From contig DAIQNR010000018.1 of NCBI GenBank assembly GCA_036788295.1, positions 1 to 64,000 on the forward strand: a stretch of DNA of 64,000 nucleotides, in the 5' to 3' direction. The notes below the pieces were generated by a model. It saw only the letters and a program-made list of their open reading frames with translations. It did not search any database and was not told the origin of the DNA. Positions 33,140 through 40,464 of the stretch are shown here, piece by piece; the stretch's first letter is position 1, and each line of letters begins with the position of its first letter. The stretch is from JAHQVK01 sp036788295. GTDB taxonomy: Bacteria > Myxococcota > Kuafuiibacteriia > Kuafuiibacteriales > Kuafuiibacteriaceae. The position numbers and the translations under genes were made by a program.

Positions 33140-33721
33140 ATGGTTGTATATGCTGCGATATTCGATTCCGACGCGAAGGCGCGGACAGCCGTGCAAGGGC
33201 TCGCGGAGAAAGGGTTTCCGGACACCGATGTCCTGGTGGTCACCCCGGGCGGCGGCGCCGAGGCCGTCTCGGCGGCGCGCAACCGCGACTTTCTCACCAA
33301 GGCCAGCGCCGAATCGGTAAAGGCCAAGGTCGGCTCGGGGAAGACCGTGGCCCTGGTCAAGGTCCCGCTCGGGAAGGGCCGCACCTTCACCGCGTTGATG
33401 GAAGCGGCCGGTAGTGATTCGATCCGGTACTTCGATGAGAAGCCCCGGAAGTTTCTGACCGAGCTGTTCCCGCTCGTCACCCCGAGCAAGCCCAACATCA
33501 CGATGATGACTCGAAAGTCGACGTCGGGGTCTTGGTTCGGTATGTCACCCATCACTTCGGTTCGAAGCGACCGAAAGTCGTGGTTCGGTTTCGAACTCCT
33601 TTCGGTTCGCCGGGGGGAATGGAACTCGCGCTTCGGCTTTTCGCTCCTGACGCCTCGCCGCGGCGAGTGGCGGTCGTGGTTCGGTTTCCCGCTGCTCAGC
33701 GAACGCAAAAAGCGCGGCTAG
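33140..33721 (+). CDS. Unknown puc-operon protein with four 16-residue repeats
   Basis: A 193-residue protein between pucA and pucC. Residues 1-92 look like an alpha/beta domain (VVYAAIFDSDAKARTAVQGL, VLVVTPGG, VALVKVPLGKGRTFTALMEA) reminiscent of YflT/general-stress-17M-like modules. A linker leads to four motifs spaced exactly 16 residues apart: SWFGMSPITS at 131, SWFGFELLS at 147, SRFGFSLLT at 163 and SWFGFPLLS at 179, separated by Arg-rich spacers. The aromatic-hydrophobic cores could insert into the membrane surface or bind LH subunits. No membrane helix or signal peptide is seen. The position implies a role in antenna assembly, organisation or number control. Confidence 0.75.
   Translation: MVVYAAIFDSDAKARTAVQGLAEKGFPDTDVLVVTPGGGAEAVSAARNRDFLTKASAESVKAKVGSGKTVALVKVPLGKGRTFTALMEAAGSDSIRYFDEKPRKFLTELFPLVTPSKPNITMMTRKSTSGSWFGMSPITSVRSDRKSWFGFELLSVRRGEWNSRFGFSLLTPRRGEWRSWFGFPLLSERKKRG
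33530..33721 (+). repeat. 48-bp tandem repeats, four units
   Basis: Units begin at 33530, 33578, 33626 and 33674 and encode the 16-residue repeats of the 193-residue protein. They share TGGTTCGGTTTC or close variants. The units are diverged at DNA level but keep length and phase, so the repeat is under protein-level selection. Copy number could vary between strains. Confidence 0.75.
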
Positions 33722-33767
33722 CCGACGACGGCGCGCGCGGGGCCCCGCGCATCGAGGAACTTCGAGA

Positions 33768-35165
33768 ATGCCAAGCATCAGCCGCCGAATCGTGAACGCC
33801 TGGGTGGCCATGGGGCCCCGCCTCCTCCCTTTTGCGGACGTCGCCACCCCGGACCTCTCTTTGGCCCGCCTCTTGAGGCTCTCCCTGTTTCAAGTCTCGG
33901 TGGGGCTGACCACCGTCTTGCTGCTCGGCACCTTGAACCGGGTGATGATCGTCGAGCTCGGGGTGTCGGCTTCGCTGGTGAGCGTGATGATCGCGCTGCC
34001 GCTCGCCTTCGCGCCGCTTCGGGCCCTCATCGGCCACCGCTCCGATACCCACCGCTGCGAGCTCGGCTGGCGGAGGGTTCCCTTTCTCTGGCGGGGCACG
34101 CTCGCGCAGTTCGCCGGCTTTGCGATCCTCCCTTTCGCGCTGCTCGTGCTCGCCGGAAAGGGCCAGTCCGCTGCGCTTCCCTGGTGGTTCGGTCAGGGGG
34201 CAGCCGCGCTCGCGTTCGTGGTCGTCGGGGCGGGCATGCACACCGTTCAGACCGCGGGGCTCGCGCTCGCCACCGATCTCACCCCGGCCAAGTCCCACCC
34301 CAAGGTGGTGGGGCTCATGTATGTGATGCTCCTGCTCGGGATGATCGCGAGCGCGCTCGTCTTCGGGCTCGTCCTTCATGACTTCTCGCCCGGGAAGCTC
34401 GTTCAAGTCATCCAAGCGTCGGCGGTGGCGGTGCTCGTCCTGAACGGCGTCGCGATGTGGAAGCAGGAGGTCCGGCGTCCCCCTCGGGGCCAGGCCGCTC
34501 TCGCTCTCGATCCCACGTTCCTCGAGTCCTGGAGCCAGTTTCGCGCCGGGGACCACGCTGTTCGACGCCTGCTCATCGTCGGGCTCGGCACCCTGGCCTT
34601 CGGGCTCGCCGACGTCCTGCTCGAGCCGTTTGGCGGGCAGGTCCTGGCCATGCCGGTCGGGGCGACCACCAAACTGACCGCGCTGTTCGCGCTCGGGGGC
34701 CTGCTCGGGTTCGGCTACGGGGTCCGGTTTCTCGGCCGGGGCGAAGATCCGTACCGGCTGGCGCTGCTCGGCGCGACCTTCGGGGTGCCGGCGTTCGGGC
34801 TCGTGCTCGTGTCCGAGCCGCTCGGGATGCTCGGGCCGTTCCTCCTTGGAAACCTGCTCATCGGCTTTGGCGGAGCGCTGTTCGGGCACGGGATGCTCAC
34901 CGTGACCATGAACCAGGCTCCGCGGGAGCAGACGGGGCTCGCCCTCGGGGCGTGGGGGGCGGTCCAGGCGACCGCCGCCGGGGTGGCGATCGCCGCCAGC
35001 GGCGTGATCCGCGACCTGGTGAACGCGATGGTCCCTGGAGGGGTGGCCGGCTACCAGGTCGTCTATGCGCTCGAGATCGGGCTGCTGCTCGCCACCATCG
35101 TCGCCCTCCTGCCCCTTTGCGGGCGGCCGGTCCTCGCCCGGCTCCTCCCGAAGAGGTCCACATGA
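33768..35165 (+). CDS. pucC: LH2 assembly protein PucC (BCH family, MFS fold)
   Basis: A 465-residue polytopic membrane protein with about 12 hydrophobic segments. The N-terminal signature LLRLSLFQVSVGLTTVLLLG, then NRVMIVELGVSASLVS and ALIGHRSDTHR ... GWRRVPFLWRGTL, is that of the PucC/LhaA/Bch2 family, which is needed to insert and assemble antenna polypeptides or deliver bacteriochlorophyll. It is distinct from drug-type MFS carriers. It lies 46 bases after the repeat protein and overlaps the deformylase start by ATGA, so the two are translationally coupled. Confidence 0.94.
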   Translation: MPSISRRIVNAWVAMGPRLLPFADVATPDLSLARLLRLSLFQVSVGLTTVLLLGTLNRVMIVELGVSASLVSVMIALPLAFAPLRALIGHRSDTHRCELGWRRVPFLWRGTLAQFAGFAILPFALLVLAGKGQSAALPWWFGQGAAALAFVVVGAGMHTVQTAGLALATDLTPAKSHPKVVGLMYVMLLLGMIASALVFGLVLHDFSPGKLVQVIQASAVAVLVLNGVAMWKQEVRRPPRGQAALALDPTFLESWSQFRAGDHAVRRLLIVGLGTLAFGLADVLLEPFGGQVLAMPVGATTKLTALFALGGLLGFGYGVRFLGRGEDPYRLALLGATFGVPAFGLVLVSEPLGMLGPFLLGNLLIGFGGALFGHGMLTVTMNQAPREQTGLALGAWGAVQATAAGVAIAASGVIRDLVNAMVPGGVAGYQVVYALEIGLLLATIVALLPLCGRPVLARLLPKRST

Positions 35166-35647
35166 CCGTTCGCGACATCCTCATCCACCCCGACCAACGG
35201 CTTCAGATCAAGGCCCGCCCCGTGGTCGATTTCGACCGGCACCTCGGCGCGCTCGCCGAGGACTTGCTCGACACCCTGTACGCGAGCGGTCCGGCCATCG
35301 GCCTGTGCGCCCCGCAGATCGGCACGCTCCAGCAGGTCCTGGTCATGGACCTGTCCAAAGAGCGCGACAGCCCCGAGTTCTACGTCAACCCTCGGCTGAT
35401 CATGCGGACGCGGCCCTGCTTCGCGGAGGAGCGCTGCTTGTCGGTTCCCGGAGTGACGGCGAACGTGTGGCGCTCGACGCTCGTGCAGGTGCGGGCGCAG
35501 GACCTCGACGGGAAGCTGTTCACCCGGCAGCTCGAGAACATGCACGCGGTCTGCCTGCAGCACGAGATGGACCACTTCGAGGGCAAGACGATCGCGCGAA
35601 AGGTCTCGATCTTCACTCGACTCGCCGAAGCCCTCAAGGCCGGGTGA
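35162..35647 (+). CDS. Divergent peptide deformylase
   Basis: A 161-residue metalloenzyme of the polypeptide deformylase family, which removes formyl from N-terminal Met. Metal ligands are kept: Cys92 in ERCLS, and His134/His138 with catalytic Glu135 in HEMDH. Motif 1 reads AIGLCAPQ (45-52), with Ala for the first Gly and Cys for Ala, and motif 2 reads ERCLS, with Arg91 for the usual Gly. These changes suggest a specialised paralogue. ATG 35162 overlaps the pucC stop. Because the B800 pigment of LH2 is bound at the alpha-chain N-terminus, an N-end processing enzyme in the antenna operon is suggestive. Confidence 0.85.
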   Translation: MTVRDILIHPDQRLQIKARPVVDFDRHLGALAEDLLDTLYASGPAIGLCAPQIGTLQQVLVMDLSKERDSPEFYVNPRLIMRTRPCFAEERCLSVPGVTANVWRSTLVQVRAQDLDGKLFTRQLENMHAVCLQHEMDHFEGKTIARKVSIFTRLAEALKAG

Positions 35648-35736
35648 CCGGCGTCCGCCTGAGCCGAGCCGTGGGCGGAGCGCGCCGCCGCTGCAAACCC
35701 CTGACCTCCACGCTCCATCCCTGCTAGCCCTCCGGA

Positions 35737-36417
35737 ATGGCGCTGAACCCTCACCAGGAGCTGGTGGCCGAGCACGTCGCCGCCCACATCGGTCCGGTGA
35801 CCGGGGTGTTCGAGCTCAGCCCGGCGCAGGACGGATCGCTGCCGCTCGCGCTGCTGCACGTCCCGGCCACCGAGTACAAGCCGTTTCAGGTGCTGGTCAG
35901 CGCCGGGATGTCGGCCGAGCCGATGGCCGTGCCCGATGACCTCGATCCGGCGCCGCCGGCCCGGGTGGAGCTGTTGATCGCGCTCCCCGGCGACTGGTCG
36001 CTCGAGCGGCCCACGCCCGAGCAAGTGTGGCCGATCCGCTTGCTCGCCGACCTCGCCCGGTTCCCGAGCGAGTTCGGGGGCTGGATCGCCGCCGGCCACA
36101 CGATCCCGAACGGCGACCCGATGGTGCCCTACGGCCCCGCCACCCAGATGTGCTGCGCGCTGGTGGCGCCTCCGCTCACCGTCCCCCCGGAGGCCCAGAG
36201 CGTTCGTGGACCGGAGGGCGAGCTCGCGCAGCTGCTCGGCCTGGTCCCGCTGTTCAAGGGCGAGGTGGATCTGAAGCTCAACGAGGGCTCGGAGCGGCTG
36301 TTCGAGCGGCTCGACGATCACCGGGTGAACGAGCTGCTCGACCGGTCCCGGCGGTCGGTCGCCGGGAGCCTGCTCGACCTGCTCGATCGGAAGAGCGGGC
36401 GAAAACCGAAACGCTGA
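35737..36417 (+). CDS. Suppressor-of-fused (SUFU) domain protein
   Basis: A 226-residue protein. The bacterial SUFU pattern is visible: VLVSAGMSAEPMAVP, RVELLIALPGDWS, WPIRLLADLARFPSEFGG and GHTIPNGDPMVPY. In bacteria these domains occur in proteins linked to stress, toxins and immunity loci but lack a firm role. It is 89 bases after the deformylase and could be the last gene of that transcript, or independent. No secretion signal. Confidence 0.82.
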   Translation: MALNPHQELVAEHVAAHIGPVTGVFELSPAQDGSLPLALLHVPATEYKPFQVLVSAGMSAEPMAVPDDLDPAPPARVELLIALPGDWSLERPTPEQVWPIRLLADLARFPSEFGGWIAAGHTIPNGDPMVPYGPATQMCCALVAPPLTVPPEAQSVRGPEGELAQLLGLVPLFKGEVDLKLNEGSERLFERLDDHRVNELLDRSRRSVAGSLLDLLDRKSGRKPKR

Positions 36418-36472
36418 CCCACCCGCATCGATCCACCGTCCGGAAGACCAGCGGCGGGCTTCGACTGCAGGG

Positions 36473-36826
36473 TCAGCGGCGCACTTCGACCGCCACCGTC
36501 GCGGCGTCTGGCACCGCGCCTGGCTTGGCCACCCGGACCTCCACCCCGCCCACTCGGCTCCCGAACTCGCGGCGCACCCGGTCGGCGATCTTGCCCGCGA
36601 TCGCCTCGATGAGCTGGTGGTGCCGCTCCGCGGCGACGTCCCGGCAGATGCCGGCGATGCGGTCGTAGTCGAGCGCGTCTTCGAGCTGATCGCTCCTCGC
36701 CGCCGCTTCGAGATCCACCGCGCACCGAACGTCGACGACCAGTCGCTGCTTCACCCCCCGCTCGTGGGCGTACACGCCAACCTCTGCCGCCAGCTCGAGC
36801 CCCTCGACGGCCACCGTGTCTTGCAT
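36473..36826 (-). CDS. folB: Dihydroneopterin aldolase
   Basis: A 117-residue enzyme of folate synthesis that splits 7,8-dihydroneopterin into hydroxymethyl-dihydropterin and glycolaldehyde. VEGLELAAEVGVYAHERGVK (with Glu and Tyr/His of the family), LDYDRIAGICRDV, HHQLIEAIAGKIAD and VEVRVAKPGAVP follow the family order. ATG 36826 gives normal length; 36865 would add a basic, unconserved leader. No other folate genes are in the window. Confidence 0.88.
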   Translation of the reverse strand: MQDTVAVEGLELAAEVGVYAHERGVKQRLVVDVRCAVDLEAAARSDQLEDALDYDRIAGICRDVAAERHHQLIEAIAGKIADRVRREFGSRVGGVEVRVAKPGAVPDAATVAVEVRR

Positions 36827-37272
36827 GGCGCGGCGGTACCGGTCGCCGCTGGCCCGTCCAAGCAAAACCGCCCTGCGGAAGGCGTCCGGATCGGGGTCGG
36901 AGATTCGCGGTGGCTCGCGGGCGACGCAAAGACGGCAGCGGCGTGGCGGGAAACGTCGAAGATGCGTCGTGAAACTCGATGTATGGGGTTACCACGGGTG
37001 TGCAAAATCGGCCCAGGGATCGCGAAGAGTGGGTCGATCCGTTACCGTGAGGTGACGGCTGGGCCGCCGATGCCTGTGCGCTACCCACAGGACAATGCAC
37101 GAAGCAACCCGTGAATCAGACCACTTAGCGACCTCGATCCACAGTGTGGACAAAGCTGTGGACAAGCTGTCGGGCCACCGGAGAGGGCCGCGAGATCACT
37201 CGCTGCCTCGGCGACCTCTCAAAAACCCTCCATGGGGTGGGATACGGGCCGCCATCGGATCCAGCCCCGCGG
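36827..37272. other. Gene-free region with DnaA-box-like repeats
   Basis: A 446-bp stretch with no supportable gene. It contains a hairpin with CCTGTG/CACAGG arms (37073-37091), the inverted repeat TCCACA-G-TGTGGA (37138-37150), and two TGTGGACAA boxes (see separate entry). It is somewhat less GC-rich than the surroundings between 36960 and 37030. Confidence 0.5.
37145..37165. promoter_or_regulatory. Two DnaA-box-like motifs
   Basis: TGTGGACAA occurs at 37145-37153 and 37157-37165, 12 bp start to start. Its complement TTGTCCACA is the preferred DnaA box in GC-rich actinomycetes and one base from the E. coli consensus. A third partial box lies in the inverted repeat just upstream. Either a DnaA-titration or regulation site, or chance. 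Confidence 0.4.
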
Positions 37273-38748
37273 TCAGGGTTCGCCCAGGTCCTGGACCGCC
37301 TGCTCGACCCGGGCGGCCGCGATGTCGTCGGCCCATCGATTCTTCAGCTCGTCGAGCTGGCCTCGCTCGAGCCGGTCGGCCAGGTCCTCGCCGATGTCGA
37401 GTCGCGCCACTGTGGGTGCTCCGGACGTCCGCTCTACGGTCAAGACCGCTTCGAGGCTCCGGGCAAAGCGCCGGGCCCCGAGCGGCTCGGCCGGCCGCAG
37501 CCGCTCGAGCGCGTCGATGGCCGAAGGGGCCTCGACCGCGCCGAAGACGAGCGCCCGCTCGGCGAGCCGGACCGCGGCGGCCAGCGCATTCGGCGGCTCG
37601 AGGCTCGAGAGCAGGACCACGTCGGGATCGGCGCCGGCGAGGAGGCCAAACAGCTCGCTCCCCTCGATGGACAAAAGCTCGATCTGCCGGAGCAGGCCGT
37701 GCTGCGGAGACCACCGGACCTCCACCGGCGCTTCGACCGCGATCGCGTGGCGGGGGCTCACGGCGAGCGCGAGGTCCACGAGTCCGGCGAGCAGCATCGA
37801 TTTACCGGAGCTGGGTCCGCCGGTCACCACCACGAGCCCGCGGGTCCGGGCGGCGAGCTCGGCCAGCGAGCGGTCGAGCGCCTCGGCGGACGGCGGCGAC
37901 GAGAGGATGGGGCGAACGACGGCGCCGGCGCCCCCGAGGGCGGAGATGGGCGTGACCCGGACCCGCCGATTTCCCGGGACCTCGAGCACCGTCCGCCGGT
38001 CGGACGAAAGATCGTCGAGCGGCGGCGGCAGGGTCGCCACCGGGGGCCAACCCGCCATGGCGCGGAGCGCGCCGTCCACCCGCGCAAACGGCGGCGATCC
38101 GAGAGCGAGATGGAGGTCGCTGCCTCCCATCCCTTCGAGCTCGGCGAGCAGCCGAGGCAGGACCGCGGCCGGCCGCCGCGACGGGACCGGCTCGAGCCCT
38201 CCGGTGGCCGTCGCCGCCGGGCGAGGCGCGGGATGGGTCGCGGGCGGCGCGGCCGCAGGCGAGGAGGCGGACTCGAGCGCTTCCTCTTCGACACGTGTGG
38301 GAGGGTCCGCATCGGGCGCCGGCCGGGGCTGCACCGGCTCGCCGATCGCGATTCGGATGCCGTCGCTGCCTCCGCTGGCCAAGGCGACCTCGGTGCCGAG
38401 AACAAAAGGAGCGGCGGTGTCCTCGGTGAACGGTCCGTCCTCGTAGATGCCTTCGACCGCCGGGGTCAGCACGACCGACAGGCCGTCCGCGACCGAAGAC
38501 AGGCGGACCAGCACTGCGCCGGAGGGGGCCTCGTAGCGAAAGCGCGCCGGGGGCTCGAGCTCGATCCCGCCGGCGATCGGGCCGATGAGCTTCTTGATTT
38601 GCTCGGTCCGCACCGCTTGGTCGAGCAGCACCTGCTCGACCCCGGCCACCCGGACGCGGACCGGGCGCCCAGTGGTGAACAAAAGCTGGTCGGCCCCTTT
38701 TCGAGCCATCGCTTCGATGAAGCGGTGGATGCGTTCCACCTCGGTCAT
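37273..38748 (-). CDS. Degenerate PilT/GspE-like ATPase with duplicated N-domain
   Basis: A 491-residue cytosolic protein. A PilT-N-like domain appears twice: residues about 1-120 (ARKGADQLLFTTGRPVRVRV) and 196-300 (GMGGSDLHLALGSPPFARVD), separated by a Pro/Ala linker. The ATPase domain follows with Walker A GGPSSGKS (310-317). The Asp box reads VEAPVE (338-343, D replaced by A) and Walker B reads PDVVLLSS, without the usual Glu/Arg. It may bind but not hydrolyse ATP, and act as a regulator of a type IV pilus or gliding motor. ATG 38748 was chosen over 38784. Confidence 0.72.
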   Translation of the reverse strand: MTEVERIHRFIEAMARKGADQLLFTTGRPVRVRVAGVEQVLLDQAVRTEQIKKLIGPIAGGIELEPPARFRYEAPSGAVLVRLSSVADGLSVVLTPAVEGIYEDGPFTEDTAAPFVLGTEVALASGGSDGIRIAIGEPVQPRPAPDADPPTRVEEEALESASSPAAAPPATHPAPRPAATATGGLEPVPSRRPAAVLPRLLAELEGMGGSDLHLALGSPPFARVDGALRAMAGWPPVATLPPPLDDLSSDRRTVLEVPGNRRVRVTPISALGGAGAVVRPILSSPPSAEALDRSLAELAARTRGLVVVTGGPSSGKSMLLAGLVDLALAVSPRHAIAVEAPVEVRWSPQHGLLRQIELLSIEGSELFGLLAGADPDVVLLSSLEPPNALAAAVRLAERALVFGAVEAPSAIDALERLRPAEPLGARRFARSLEAVLTVERTSGAPTVARLDIGEDLADRLERGQLDELKNRWADDIAAARVEQAVQDLGEP

Positions 38749-38837
38749 GTGCCAACGGTAGCAGGGCGGCGCCCAAGCTCCCACTTCGGTCGCCGAGGCC
38801 CATCGCCGCGCTGTTGGTGCTCTGCTAAGGGTTCTTC

Positions 38838-39599
38838 ATGAGGGTGGTGACCGATTGGCTGCTGCTTCGAGGGCTCTCCCGTGAGAAGCGGCAATGGGGG
38901 GGCTTCGAGGCGGTGCTCGCCGGTCGTGGGGTCGCTGTCCACCGGCTCGACCTGCCCGGGGTGGGCGAGGCGAAGGCCAGGCCGGCGCCGGCGCTGGTCG
39001 AGTTGATGGTCGAGGACCTCCGGGACCGGCTGCGGCCCACGCGGGCCGCCGGAGCGGGGGGAGCTTGGGGCCTGCTCGGGGTCTCGCTCGGGGGCATGGT
39101 CGCCCTCGAGTGGACCTACCGATACCCGCAGGACTTCAAGGCCGCGGTCGTGGTCAACTCGAGCGCTGGGAACCTTAACCCTCCGCAGGAGCGGCTCTTG
39201 CTCCAGAACCTCCCTGCGCTGCTGCGCGCCGGGCGGGCCCGGGATCCCGTACAGCGCGAGCTCATCCTCCTCGCCATCAGCACGGCGAAGCACGGAGAGG
39301 ACCGCCGCACCGCTTCGGAGTGGGCAGGGTACCTCGCGGAGCACCCGCTCGACCGGCGGGTGCTGATTCGGCAGCTGGTGGCGGGGCTGCGATTCCGGGC
39401 TCCTCCTGCGCTCGGCGTGCCCACGCTTTTCGTCGGGGGAGCCAAGGATACGTTCGTCTCGCCCCGTTGCTCGGAGCGGCTGGCCGAACGCTACGGCGTC
39501 CCGCTCCAGATCCACCCCGAAGCGGGCCACGACCTGCCGGTCGATGAGCCGGAGTGGCTCGCGGATCGGGCCATCGGGTTTGCGGAGGAGCTTCGGTGA
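38838..39599 (+). CDS. Alpha/beta hydrolase
   Basis: A 253-residue cytosolic hydrolase. The nucleophile elbow is GVSLGG (about 81-86), the acid Asp lies in GGAKDTFVSP, and the His in EAGHDLPVDE. The substrate is unknown. It resembles BioH/YcjY-like carboxylesterases. Its stop overlaps the GTG start of the next gene (GTGA), so it is coupled to the exonuclease. Confidence 0.8.
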   Translation: MRVVTDWLLLRGLSREKRQWGGFEAVLAGRGVAVHRLDLPGVGEAKARPAPALVELMVEDLRDRLRPTRAAGAGGAWGLLGVSLGGMVALEWTYRYPQDFKAAVVVNSSAGNLNPPQERLLLQNLPALLRAGRARDPVQRELILLAISTAKHGEDRRTASEWAGYLAEHPLDRRVLIRQLVAGLRFRAPPALGVPTLFVGGAKDTFVSPRCSERLAERYGVPLQIHPEAGHDLPVDEPEWLADRAIGFAEELR

Positions 39600-40462
39600 A
39601 CGTGCACCTGGTGGACGGGACCTACGAGCTGTTCCGGGCCTTCTACGGGGCGCCGCCGAGAAAAAACGCAGCCGGGGAGGAGGTCGGCGCCGTCCGGGCG
39701 CTCACCCAGAGCCTCGTATCCCTACTGACCAAAGAGGGAGCCACCCACGTCGCCGTCGCGTGGGACCGGGTCATCGAGTCGTTTCGAAACCGACTCTTCG
39801 CTGGCTACAAGACCGGCGAGGGCATCGATCCGGCGCTGTGGGCCCAGTTCCCCCTCGCTGAGCAGGCGGCCGAGCGCCTCGGCTTCGTCTCGTGGCCGAT
39901 GGTCGAATTCGAGGCCGACGACGCGCTCGCCACGGCCGCCGCTCGATTCGAGGCCCGCCCCGAGGTGGAGCAAATCCGGCTCTGCTCTCCGGACAAGGAC
40001 CTCATGCAGTGCGTGCGCGGCGCGCGAGTGGTCGTGGTGGACCGCCGGCGGGCGATCGCCTACGACGCCGCGGCGGTAGAGACCAAGCTCGGGGTCCCTC
40101 CGGCGCTCGTCCCCGACCTGCTCGCGCTGGTGGGCGACGCCGCCGACGGGATCCCCGGGCTGCCCGGCTTCGGTATGAAGACCGCGGTTGCCGTGCTGGT
40201 CGCGTTCGGCGGCCTCGATCGCATCCCCGACGATCCGGAGCGGTGGCCGCCGGTCCGAGGCAGACCCCGCCTCGCTGCGACGCTCGTCGCCCGCCGAGCG
40301 GACGCGCTGCTGTATCGGACGCTCGCGACCCTGCGCACCGACGTGCCGCTCGCCGAGCCGTTGGAGCAGCTCGCTTGGCGGCCTCCGGCGCCGGGGGCGG
40401 TGGCGGCGGTCGCGGACCGCCTCGACGACCCCGGTCTGCCCGGGCGGCTCCCCACCGCTTGA
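39596..40462 (+). CDS. 5'-3' exonuclease (PolA N-domain type)
   Basis: A 288-residue flap-endonuclease/5'-3' exonuclease without a polymerase domain. The metal-binding acids are in VDGTYELFRAFYG (about 6-18), WDRVIESFRNRLFAGYK, EFEADDALATAAARF and CSPDKDLMQC, and the helix-hairpin-helix DNA clamp is GIPGLPGFGMKTAVAVL. Such proteins remove RNA primers or flaps. GTG 39596 overlaps the hydrolase stop. The next gene begins 2 bases after its stop. Confidence 0.88.
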   Translation: MNVHLVDGTYELFRAFYGAPPRKNAAGEEVGAVRALTQSLVSLLTKEGATHVAVAWDRVIESFRNRLFAGYKTGEGIDPALWAQFPLAEQAAERLGFVSWPMVEFEADDALATAAARFEARPEVEQIRLCSPDKDLMQCVRGARVVVVDRRRAIAYDAAAVETKLGVPPALVPDLLALVGDAADGIPGLPGFGMKTAVAVLVAFGGLDRIPDDPERWPPVRGRPRLAATLVARRADALLYRTLATLRTDVPLAEPLEQLAWRPPAPGAVAAVADRLDDPGLPGRLPTA

Positions 40463-40464
40463 CC

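Noticed and set aside
33530..33721. CRISPR-like array from 48-bp spacing
   Set aside because: Units are coding, in phase with an open frame, and have no constant repeat plus unique spacer structure.
33768..35165. Calling pucC a generic MFS drug transporter
   Set aside because: The N-terminal LLRLSLFQVSVGLTTVLLLG and SDTHR ... GWRRVP segments and the puc context are specific to the PucC/BCH family.
36827..37272. Chromosomal replication origin
   Set aside because: Only two boxes, no AT-rich unwinding region, and no dnaA, dnaN, gidA or rpmH near.
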